Part shown: piece by piece, positions 1 through 6,578 of the stretch | How positions within the stretch are numbered: position 1 is the stretch's first letter | How the letters are laid out: each line of letters begins with the position of its first letter | Assembly: GCA_013203755.1 (NCBI GenBank) | Contig: JABMPI010000456.1 | Span: 1 to 9,666, forward strand | Reading direction: 5' to 3' | DNA: 9,666 nucleotides | DNA from: Bacteroidota bacterium | Lineage (GTDB): Bacteria; Bacteroidota; Bacteroidia; Bacteroidales; Prolixibacteraceae | Translations under genes and position numbers: made by a program | The notes under the pieces: model-generated | What the model was told of the DNA's origin: nothing | Databases searched by the model: none | The model's input: only the letters and a program-made list of their open reading frames with translations

Positions 1-50
1 GAATTGAAAGTTTCCAGCTTTTAATCCCGCACTCCACTTACATAAACCGT

Positions 51-159
51 CAGACTGTCTAAAAAGTCTTTCACAAGAGTAATTTATTCAGGCAGTAGTT
101 TGTATTTTTAAACAAATATTGAAATGTCGGGCAGATAATTTTAGTTTTTAGACAGGCTG
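51..159. mobile_element. MITE-like element, 109 bp, with 15-bp terminal inverted repeats
   Basis: The left end (51-65, CAGACTGTCTAAAAA) and the right end (145-159, TTTTTAGACAGGCTG) are inverted repeats that match at 14 of 15 positions. The element is flanked on both sides, directly abutting the repeats, by the same four bases CCGT (47-50 and 160-163), as expected for a target-site duplication. The 79-bp interior has no open reading frame of note and contains a small hairpin (TTTGT 99-103 with ACAAA 112-116). Together these are the hallmarks of a miniature inverted-repeat transposable element mobilised by a transposase in trans. No such transposase is in the window, and I cannot name the parental IS family with confidence. 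The element lies about 100 bp upstream of the plug-protein gene and could influence its promoter. The repeats and duplication are seen directly; mobility is inferred. Confidence 0.65.
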
Positions 160-265
160 CCGTTCTGTGCAACGCATCAGGAGCATTTAATTCAAATTAT
201 TTGAAAAAAACAGGGGTGACTATTATTTAATGCTTATATTTAATACTAAACTAAAAATAAAAATC

Positions 266-928
266 ATGAAAAAAATATCAGGACTCTTACTTATGGTTGT
301 TTTCTCAACATTTATTATTCAAGCTCAGGATCGTGTTATTCATGGAGTAGTTCACACGCTTGATAGTATTCCTTTAATTGGAGTTGGAATAAAAATACAA
401 AGTACAAAACAGACGGTGCTAACAGATTCTCTTGGGAATTTTACAGCGTTTTGTAATAAAAAGGATAAGTTAAAATTAAAAGCAAACGGGTTTTACAACC
501 AAAATGTAAAAATTCCTGAAAATGTAAAAATTGTAGCCATTAACATGAAGTTAAAACCTGGTGAAAAGCAACGTGATTATGCTATTGGATATGGATATGT
601 ATCCGATCAGGATAAAACAGGTCCGGTATCCAGTTTGGATGTTAAAGAATCAGATTATGCAAAATATAATAATGTATATGATATAATCATTGGTATGGGG
701 GCTCAGGTAAGAAACGGTGAAATTATTTTAAGAGGTTCAAGGTCATTTCAGGGTAGTAGCGCTGCATTGATTGTTGTTGACGGTACTATTGCGGATTATG
801 AATATTTAAAGTCCTTAAGTCCAATTGAAATAAAAAGAATTGATATTTTGAAAGATGCAGCTTCTTCTGTTTATGGTTCCAGGGGAGCAAATGGAGTTGT
901 TTTAATTGAAACATTAAAGGGGAAATAA
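266..928 (+). CDS. secreted barrel-less SusC-like protein (carboxypeptidase regulatory-like domain + TonB receptor plug)
   Basis: This is a 220-residue exported protein. I chose the ATG at 266 because it gives a classical signal peptide (MKKISGLLL..., cleavage after about QAQ-21); an in-frame ATG at 230 would add 12 polar residues in front. Residues about 24-96 resemble a carboxypeptidase regulatory-like beta-sandwich (RVIHGVV...TDSLGNF). Residues about 105-220 resemble a SusC-type plug: IGYGYVSDQDKTGPVSSLD at 107-125, the LRGSRS turn at 155-160, VVDG at 170-173, IEIKRIDILKDAAS at 187-200 and VYGSRGANGVVLIETLKGK at 202-220. In SusC receptors the last motif marks the end of the plug, and some 700-800 residues of beta-barrel follow. 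Here a stop codon comes immediately, and 929-1406 holds no barrel remnant. It is periplasmic or outer-membrane associated by inference. It could be a functional stand-alone plug protein or a stably truncated receptor. The reading frame is clean, with no internal decay. Confidence 0.85.
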   Translation: MKKISGLLLMVVFSTFIIQAQDRVIHGVVHTLDSIPLIGVGIKIQSTKQTVLTDSLGNFTAFCNKKDKLKLKANGFYNQNVKIPENVKIVAINMKLKPGEKQRDYAIGYGYVSDQDKTGPVSSLDVKESDYAKYNNVYDIIIGMGAQVRNGEIILRGSRSFQGSSAALIVVDGTIADYEYLKSLSPIEIKRIDILKDAASSVYGSRGANGVVLIETLKGK

Positions 929-968
929 ATTATTGCGAACTGGCTTCTTACATTTATATTATTAGTTT

Positions 969-987
969 TTGCAATTTTCAATTGCAA
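969..987 (+). terminator. hairpin after the plug-protein gene (possible weak terminator)
   Basis: A perfect 8-bp stem, TTGCAATT / AATTGCAA, encloses a 3-nt loop (TTC), 40 nt after the stop codon at 928. The stem is AT-rich and is not followed by a run of T on the plus strand, so intrinsic termination is plausible but not strong. Confidence 0.35.
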
Positions 988-1277
988 CTGGTATTTCTCA
1001 AAAAAATAGAAGAAAACTATAGCAAATAACCTATTAATAATGTGAAGCACATAATACCTTGTAAATTGTATTGCGGCGGCAGTGCAATGTCGGTGTCTGG
1101 ATTCACGCACGATTATCCGTCCCTACCCGGACAGATAATTACCCGTAATCCACAACAACAACATGCAATTTGCCGATACCACACAGCAGTACAATACAGG
1201 TGATTATTAAATTACCATTCAATCCGGCCAGTTAAAACCGGAAATATTTTTAGCGTTTTGAAGCAGGTGATTTTTCA

Positions 1278-1308
1278 TCGATTAAAAAGATGCATGTTCA
1301 ATAATCGA
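1278..1308. repeat. 7-bp inverted repeat upstream of the porE-like gene
   Basis: TCGATTA (1278-1284) and TAATCGA (1302-1308) are perfect inverted arms around a 17-nt spacer, with an ATGCAT palindrome inside. It lies about 100 bp before the start of the PorE-like gene and could be a protein-binding site. No function is supported beyond the symmetry. Confidence 0.3.
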
Positions 1309-1406
1309 ATTCCTTTTAACAGGAATATACTTAAGCCGTTAATCTGACGTTATTTTATAAGTCGTTTGAAAAAATAATTTACTTTTACTTTCCGAAATAA
1401 TAGGGT

Positions 1407-3401
1407 ATGAACGTTAGGTTAGCTTTACTTTTTTTAGTGGTTGTTTTGTTAAGTGGTTGCGGTGCTGGAAAATATGGCAGAGATGCAATACTTTCGCATG
1501 ATATTGGTGAATATTCCAAGGCAATTAAAAAGTATAGAAAAGCAAGAAAGAAAGAAAAAGACAGAGATAAAAGGATTGAATATATGTATGCAATTGCAGA
1601 TTGCTACTATTCTATTGGTCAATATGAATTTGCGTCTCCAAATTACAAATCTGCCATCCTTTTAGGTTACACTGATCAGGTTGCTTTACTTCGATATGCA
1701 GATGTGTTGAGGTCAGCTCAGGAATACGAAAAATCCATTGAAACGTATCGTACTTATTTAGATTCTGTTCCGGGGGACAAACGTGCCCTGGCAGGATTGG
1801 AAGGCATCCAGAAAACTCAGGAATGGGTGGCAAATCCATCCCGCCACATTATAAATCCTATAAAACAACTAAACTCCCGGGGCAGCGATTATTCTCCCGT
1901 TTTTGTTGCGGGGCGCGACAATGAAATTATATTCACCTCAACCCGTAAAGCGGCGACAGGCAAAAGGGAGAGCATGATTACCGGACAAAATTATGCAGAT
2001 TTATTTCGTGCAACTTTTGGTGTGCAAAAACAAAAATGGGAAGAGCCGAAATTAATTGATGAAAATATGATTGTAAATACTGGCGACGAAGAGGGGGCTT
2101 CAACGCTTTCATCGACCGGAGACCAGATGATTTTTACACGCTGTAGATACGATAAATCGCAGGCTTTGGGCGCAGAACTGTTTGAATCTTCGCAGTCGCG
2201 TGGTTCGTGGTCGAATCCAATAAAAGTAGATGTAGTTGGCGATAGCATTATTGCAGCGCATCCCGCTTTAAGTGCCGATGAATCGGTATTGTATTTTGTT
2301 TCGGACATGCCCGGTGGTTTTGGAGGAAAAGATATTTGGCGAGCCGAAAAAAATGGCGGAACTTATTCAAAACCAATAAATCTTGGAGCAGTAATTAATA
2401 CTCCCGGAGACGAAATGTTCCCATTTGTTCGCGACAATGGAGAACTCTACTTTTCGTCGAACTACCACATTGGAATGGGCGGGTTCGACCTTTTTGTAGC
2501 CAATAAAGATGAAGATGGAGTTTGGATAATGGAAAACATGGGATCGCCGATGAACTCTCCTTTAGACGATTTTGGAATTTCGTATGTTGTTGGTGAAAAC
2601 AAAGGAATGTTTTCATCCAACCGGAAAGGTTCCATGGCCGGTAGTGATGATATTTATTCATTTTTAGTTCCACCAAAAGTTTATTCGGTTGAAGGTGAGG
2701 TTTTTAACAAAGAGGACAATTCTAAAATTGATGGCGCAACTGTGCGGATTATTGGAACCGATGGCACAAACCTAAAAATGCGTACAAGAAACGGTGCGTT
2801 TAAGTTGAAATTAAAACCGGAAACTGAATATATATTTGCAGCATTTAAAGATGGTTTTTTACGCGATAAAGCAACTGCAAATACAATTGGAATGGCTGAC
2901 AGTCGTGATTTTAAGTTCGAGCTGTTTTTAACTCCAACCGATGCGCCAATAAAAGTGGACAATATTAGCTACGAATTTGGCAGCTGGGAATTATTGGAAG
3001 CATCGAAAAATTCGTTGGATACAGTTGTGCAGGTTTTGGTATTTAATCCAACCATTACAATTGAGTTAATGGCACACACCGATCACGTGGGTGGCGATCA
3101 GTTTAACTTCGACCTTTCGCAAAAACGGGCACAAAGTGTAGTTGACTATTTAATTGAAAAAGGAATTAACCCGCAACGTTTAGTTGCCAAAGGATATGGC
3201 GAAACATGGCCTAAAAAAATTACAAGAGAAATTGCCAAACAACACGATTTCTTAAAAAGAAATGATGAATTAACGGAAGAGTTTATTCTGAAGCTTACAC
3301 CTGAACAACAGGAAATAGCAACTGCAATTAACCGTCGTACTGAATTCCGCGTGCTTTCAACCGATTTTATTGAACGTTTTGATGCCGAGACGGAGAAGTA
3401 A
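1407..3401 (+). CDS. porE: PorE-like type IX secretion lipoprotein (TPR, beta-propeller, CRD, OmpA domain)
   Basis: This is a 664-residue lipoprotein. Residues 1-18 are a lipoprotein signal with the lipobox LSGC (Cys18). A TPR-like helical part follows (about 28-140, motifs such as GEYSKAIKKYRKA). Residues about 155-420 carry PD40/WD40-like propeller blades, seen as repeated hydrophobic strands with FTSTR, YFVSD, YFSSN, FSSNR and SDDIY. A carboxypeptidase-regulatory-like domain spans about 425-510. The C-terminal OmpA-like peptidoglycan-binding domain covers about 515-650, with AHTDHVGG at 556-563 (Asp559), SQKRAQSVVDYL at 571-582 (Arg574), KGYGE at 595-599 and NRRTEF at 642-647. This order is that of PorE, the T9SS component thought to tie the outer-membrane complex to peptidoglycan. 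The ATG at 1407 is chosen because it directly precedes the signal sequence. It is not adjacent to other T9SS core genes, so a PorE-like paralogue remains possible. Confidence 0.82.
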   Translation: MNVRLALLFLVVVLLSGCGAGKYGRDAILSHDIGEYSKAIKKYRKARKKEKDRDKRIEYMYAIADCYYSIGQYEFASPNYKSAILLGYTDQVALLRYADVLRSAQEYEKSIETYRTYLDSVPGDKRALAGLEGIQKTQEWVANPSRHIINPIKQLNSRGSDYSPVFVAGRDNEIIFTSTRKAATGKRESMITGQNYADLFRATFGVQKQKWEEPKLIDENMIVNTGDEEGASTLSSTGDQMIFTRCRYDKSQALGAELFESSQSRGSWSNPIKVDVVGDSIIAAHPALSADESVLYFVSDMPGGFGGKDIWRAEKNGGTYSKPINLGAVINTPGDEMFPFVRDNGELYFSSNYHIGMGGFDLFVANKDEDGVWIMENMGSPMNSPLDDFGISYVVGENKGMFSSNRKGSMAGSDDIYSFLVPPKVYSVEGEVFNKEDNSKIDGATVRIIGTDGTNLKMRTRNGAFKLKLKPETEYIFAAFKDGFLRDKATANTIGMADSRDFKFELFLTPTDAPIKVDNISYEFGSWELLEASKNSLDTVVQVLVFNPTITIELMAHTDHVGGDQFNFDLSQKRAQSVVDYLIEKGINPQRLVAKGYGETWPKKITREIAKQHDFLKRNDELTEEFILKLTPEQQEIATAINRRTEFRVLSTDFIERFDAETEK

Positions 3402-3402
3402 A

Positions 3403-3435
3403 TTAATTATTTTTTATTCATCTGTTTATAATTAA
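3403..3435. terminator. AT-only inverted repeat between convergent genes (weak terminator candidate)
   Basis: TTAATTAT (3403-3410) and ATAATTAA (3428-3435) are perfect inverted arms around a 17-nt loop that begins with TTTTT. They start 2 nt after the stop of the PorE-like gene and sit between convergent genes. The stem has no G or C, so intrinsic terminator activity is doubtful. Nothing else is evident in the rest of 3402-3539. Confidence 0.25.
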
Positions 3436-3539
3436 TGCGAATCAAGTGTTGGATGTATTCTTATTTCATTCCAAATAATTATGGGAAAGAGGTGCATGAC
3501 TTAATAAGGATATATATGCAGGTAATTTAGGTTATTGAA

Positions 3540-4580
3540 TTACTCTCCTGTTACCATCGCCACTTTCAACTTTTCTATTTGCACAGGGTTGCCCAAAACA
3601 AAAAGCTGGTCGTTACGCGATAAAATCATTTGTGGGTCGGGATTAAAAACGTAACGTGCTCCGCTAATTTTTAAACCAATAATATTTGCGCCAGATATTT
3701 CGCGAACTTTTAATTCGGAAATAGATTTACCCACAAAACATTGTGCCAGATTTTTACACGAAAGTTCTTCCAAACTAACATCCTTGGTTTTTTGTAAAAG
3801 AATATATTCCAGAAATTCAACCACATCGGGTTGATGAACCAGTTTTGCCATGCGCTGCCCACCAATACGTTCGGGCATAATTACGTTGGTGGCACCGGCA
3901 CGTTTTAATTTCATTTGCGACTCCAGTTCCGAGGCGCGGCTAATTACGGTCAATCCCGGATTCATACTTCGTGCGGTAAGTACCACAAATACATTATCCG
4001 CATCGTTGGGAGTGGTGGCAATTAGCGCCTGTGCCCTATGAATATTAGCTTGTTCCAAAACATCTTCGTGTGTGGCATCGCCTCTAATATATAGGAGGTC
4101 AGGGTTGTCGTGTATCCTCGAAATTACATTGTCGCGTCTGTCAACAATTACAAACTCAACTCCATGCTCGGCCAGTTCTAAGGCAGCTTGTTCGCCATTC
4201 CGGCCATAACCAACGATTATTACGTGGTTTTTTAGTTTTGCAATTTTTTTGTCCACTCTGTATGTTTTTATATAATTTGCCAATTCACCATCGAAAACAA
4301 AACGAGCCATATTGGAACCTACGTAAGCAAAACTTCCAAGACTGGAAACAATCATTCCCATCGTAAATATTTTCCCCAGATCTGTAAGTGGAGCTCCAAC
4401 TTCTTTGAATCCAACAGTTGAAATGGTAATAATTGTCATGTAAAGGCTGTCCAATATATTTAACTCTTCAATATAATGGTAGCCAGTTACACCAATTGCA
4501 ACAATTAAAAAAAGCAGTCCAAAACCAATTTTTAGTGTGCGGCTCGAAACTTCCTGAAATTTGTTGTAATGTTGGTCCAT
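3540..4580 (-). CDS. two-transmembrane potassium channel with C-terminal RCK (TrkA-N/TrkA-C) domain
   Basis: This is a 346-residue inner-membrane channel of the Kch/MthK type. Residues about 17-36 form the first membrane helix (LKIGFGLLFLIVAIGVTGY). Residues 43-62 are the pore helix and selectivity filter, where the filter reads TVGFKE (55-60) rather than the textbook TVGYGD. Residues about 66-88 form the second helix. A TrkA-N/RCK Rossmann domain follows, with the nucleotide-binding loop VGYGRNG (123-129), the acidic strand end VIVDRRD (Asp147) and GDATHEDVL (168-175). A TrkA-C-like domain covers about 270-335. It should form a tetramer that conducts K+ under control of a cytoplasmic nucleotide- or ion-binding ring. 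It is the last gene of the minus-strand run, and its ATG lies 4 nt after the DUF2851 stop, so the two are very likely co-transcribed and perhaps translationally coupled. Confidence 0.9.
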   Translation of the reverse strand: MDQHYNKFQEVSSRTLKIGFGLLFLIVAIGVTGYHYIEELNILDSLYMTIITISTVGFKEVGAPLTDLGKIFTMGMIVSSLGSFAYVGSNMARFVFDGELANYIKTYRVDKKIAKLKNHVIIVGYGRNGEQAALELAEHGVEFVIVDRRDNVISRIHDNPDLLYIRGDATHEDVLEQANIHRAQALIATTPNDADNVFVVLTARSMNPGLTVISRASELESQMKLKRAGATNVIMPERIGGQRMAKLVHQPDVVEFLEYILLQKTKDVSLEELSCKNLAQCFVGKSISELKVREISGANIIGLKISGARYVFNPDPQMILSRNDQLFVLGNPVQIEKLKVAMVTGE

Positions 4581-4584
4581 TCGT

Positions 4585-5883
4585 TTATTCAGCTACGTTT
4601 TTTATTAGTTTAACACCTATTTGGCAATTTAAACATTTTTTTGGTTCACAAAACTTATTTTTTAGTTGAAGGAGCGATTGCGTTTCGAATGCCGATTTAC
4701 ATTGAATTCCTAAACTCCCCCATTTTGTAATTATTGAATTTTTTTCGGGAGGTAGTTTTTCGAGGAAATCCAAGGCCCGGTCTTTTAGATAATGTTTGTT
4801 TTGTTTTTCACCATAAACAAAAAGAAATGGGATTATGACATTAATTATTAGGGTGTTAATTGAAATATCACCCAGCTCTTTTTTTGAATTTCTTTTAGAC
4901 GATTTATTAAAATTGTAATGTAAATTCCAATATTCCGAAGCTTGAACTTTAAAAAGCTCTTTTAATTTATCGATGTTTTCAATTTCAATAATTTTTGAAA
5001 ACAGGCCATGCGATCGGTGAATTAATGCTGCAAATTGAGAAATTCGAATAGTCGGGAAATTGCCCGGTCGTAAGCGCATAAATTTCCACAGGTGGCTTTC
5101 AACTCCTTTTAATTGGTATTTATTGAACAGAAAAGAGTATTCATCCCGAAGTTTAAGGTAGTATTGGTCGCCAAGTAACTGATTATTTAGTAGCCCTGAA
5201 TTCCCAAAAAGAAGGGCTTCTAACTGAAACAGATTACTCTTATGTTTTCCCAGAATTTGTAAGCTTACAGATTTCGCCAGCAGTTCAAAAGGAATGGCAT
5301 TCACTTTAAAACCAAACATTCTTGCCAGAGTTTGGTAAAAGGTTTCGTTCCAGTCGTCGTTATTTTGGTGCAGTCGATCCAGAATTTCATCGGTTTTATT
5401 TTCCAGTCGCTCAATCATTAACCGGTTAAATCCCAATTGCAAAACAACCGGATTTATTTTATGAAATTGATTTTGGCAGGCAATCCAGGTTTTTGCATCC
5501 AACAGATTTTGGTAATTAATTTTTAATTTTTCGGGGTAGTTTAAAAGGATGGTTGGAATTAGTTTATTGTTGCGGCGTTTTATTGGCGAGTCATCCTCTT
5601 CAACAACATGTAAAATAACATTGTCGTACGCTTTATCGGTTTGGTGTTTGTGCTTTTGCCAGTCCGACGATTTTTTATGAATCTCAATATTACCTGCCCA
5701 AATAGTATCCTCGATTTTTATTTTTGCATTAAAAAAGTCTGGACCGGAATCTGTGTTGCGTTTGCCAACATCAATTATCTCTACAACTTCGTTGCTTGTT
5801 GTTTTTACATTGTTACAAAGGAAAAGTTTGTTCTCCCAGATGTATTGAAGGAATTCTTCAGGTAAACTATTCGGGGTACTCAT
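4585..5883 (-). CDS. DUF2851 family protein
   Basis: This 432-residue soluble protein, with no signal peptide, matches the Bacteroidota DUF2851 family, whose function is unknown. The N-terminus (EEFLQYIWENKLF, 9-21) and the block from about 33 to 95 are the signature part: a Glu (E35), GPDF (47-50, Asp49), GNIEIHKKSSDW (64-75) and the YDNVILHVVEEDD strand (86-98). The Glu, Pro-Asp and Glu-x-His spacing resembles a PD-(D/E)xK nuclease-like core; that is my inference. The C-terminus has Cys395, Cys412, Cys417 and Cys420 (FCEPKKCLNCQIG at 411-423), a likely metal-binding cluster. The middle is largely helical. It begins 72 nt after the RNA methyltransferase stop and ends 4 nt before the channel gene, so it is probably in an operon with at least the channel. 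Confidence 0.88.
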   Translation of the reverse strand: MSTPNSLPEEFLQYIWENKLFLCNNVKTTSNEVVEIIDVGKRNTDSGPDFFNAKIKIEDTIWAGNIEIHKKSSDWQKHKHQTDKAYDNVILHVVEEDDSPIKRRNNKLIPTILLNYPEKLKINYQNLLDAKTWIACQNQFHKINPVVLQLGFNRLMIERLENKTDEILDRLHQNNDDWNETFYQTLARMFGFKVNAIPFELLAKSVSLQILGKHKSNLFQLEALLFGNSGLLNNQLLGDQYYLKLRDEYSFLFNKYQLKGVESHLWKFMRLRPGNFPTIRISQFAALIHRSHGLFSKIIEIENIDKLKELFKVQASEYWNLHYNFNKSSKRNSKKELGDISINTLIINVIIPFLFVYGEKQNKHYLKDRALDFLEKLPPEKNSIITKWGSLGIQCKSAFETQSLLQLKNKFCEPKKCLNCQIGVKLIKNVAE

Positions 5884-5927
5884 AATTTATTTGAATTAAA
5901 TGCGGAATAAAAATAGTGAAATAAACC

Positions 5928-5935
5928 GAAATGTA
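5928..5935 (-). promoter_or_regulatory. possible -7 element for the DUF2851 gene
   Basis: Read on the minus strand, TACATTTC differs from the Bacteroidota -7 consensus TAnnTTTG only at the last base. It would place transcription start about 35-40 nt before the ATG at 5883. No convincing TTTG -33 box is visible at the right distance. Confidence 0.3.
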
Positions 5936-5955
5936 AATTATTAGGAATGTTTTGT

Positions 5956-6486
5956 TTAAGGTTGTAATTTTTGAAATAAATCCCACAAAACTATTCCGGC
6001 GCTCACCGAAATATTAAATGAATGTTTTGTGCCGAATTGTGGAATTTCGATACTGCCATCACAAATGTTAACCACCGATTGTTTAACCCCTTTTACTTCG
6101 TTCCCAAAAACAATGGCAATCTTTTCATTTTTGGCTGGTTTAAAATCGGGCAACAAAATGCTGTTTTCTACTTGTTCGATGGCATAAACTTTATACCCCT
6201 CTTTTTGAAGTTTTGCAACTGCATCTTCTGTGTTTTCCTGATATTCCCAACTAACTGATTTTTCGGCATCTAAAGCCGTTTTATGAATGTCTTTGTTGGG
6301 AGGTGTTGCCGTTATTCCACAGAGATATATCTTTTCTATTAGCAATGCATCGGAGGTACGAAAAACTGAGCCGATGTTGTTGCAACTGCGAATGTTATCT
6401 AAAACTACTGTTAAAAGTGTTTTGTCTGTCTGTTTATATTCGTCAACCGAAATCCGGTTTAATTCGCTATTTCTTAGTTTTCGCAT
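5956..6486 (-). CDS. TrmH/SpoU-family RNA 2'-O-methyltransferase
   Basis: This is a 176-residue SPOUT methyltransferase. It is predicted to transfer a methyl group from S-adenosylmethionine to a ribose 2'-hydroxyl of tRNA or rRNA in the cytoplasm. All three SpoU motifs are present. Motif 1 is NNIGSVFRT (36-44) with its conserved Asn and Arg. Motif 2 is IAIVFGNEVKGV (123-134). Motif 3 is IEIPQFGTKHSFNISVSAGIV (146-166), which forms the cofactor-binding trefoil knot. The protein is short and lacks the N-terminal RNA-binding extension of RlmB-type enzymes, so it is the minimal TrmH/TrmL-like form. The exact target nucleotide cannot be read from the sequence. It lies between the arginine deiminase gene (92 nt upstream) and DUF2851 (72 nt downstream), all on the same strand. 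Confidence 0.9.
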   Translation of the reverse strand: MRKLRNSELNRISVDEYKQTDKTLLTVVLDNIRSCNNIGSVFRTSDALLIEKIYLCGITATPPNKDIHKTALDAEKSVSWEYQENTEDAVAKLQKEGYKVYAIEQVENSILLPDFKPAKNEKIAIVFGNEVKGVKQSVVNICDGSIEIPQFGTKHSFNISVSAGIVLWDLFQKLQP

Positions 6487-6547
6487 TTTACTTTTTATCG
6501 TTTATTATTTGGTGGCTGAATAATTTCTAAAATAATTTTTTAAAGTT

Positions 6548-6561
6548 CCCTCGTTTGAGGG
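6548..6561 (-). terminator. hairpin after the arginine deiminase gene
   Basis: On the minus strand CCCTC-AAAC-GAGGG forms a GC-rich 5-bp stem with a 4-nt loop, 17 nt beyond the arginine deiminase stop. It is followed by AACTTTAAAAAATTATTTT, which is AT-rich but has only a short T run. It probably separates arginine deiminase from the methyltransferase gene, at least partly. Confidence 0.5.
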
Positions 6562-6578
6562 CGCAAGAAGCAGGAAGG

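Larger units (their letters stand above)
929..1406. other. 478-bp intergenic region without a convincing gene
   Basis: This stretch separates the plug protein from the PorE-like gene. I see no protein-coding gene: short frames such as an ATG at 1087 (38 codons) or at 1163 (15 codons) have no recognisable similarity or start context. The part from about 1070 to 1200 is richer in G+C than its AT-rich flanks, so a decayed insert is possible but unproven. It holds several small inverted repeats: 969-987, ATTAC-CC-GTAAT at 1138-1149, and TCGATTA/TAATCGA at 1278-1308. No good TAnnTTTG element with sensible leader spacing is visible before the start at 1407. Confidence 0.6.

Noticed and set aside
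200..228. TTTG-N17-TATTATTT as a promoter for the plug-protein gene
   Set aside because: The -7 match is poor (last four bases ATTT instead of TTTG), so it is not listed, although the position would fit the start at 266.
871..1110. 79-codon open frame on the minus strand
   Set aside because: It overlaps the 3' end of the plug-protein gene, has unlikely composition and no recognisable family.
1087..1210. Short frames starting at ATG 1087 and ATG 1163, possibly a decayed gene
   Set aside because: They are only 38 and 15 codons, lie in different frames, and match no family I recognise.
1365..1393. TTTG-N17-TACTTTCC as a promoter for the porE-like gene
   Set aside because: The -7 match is imperfect and would leave a leader of only a few bases before the ATG at 1407.
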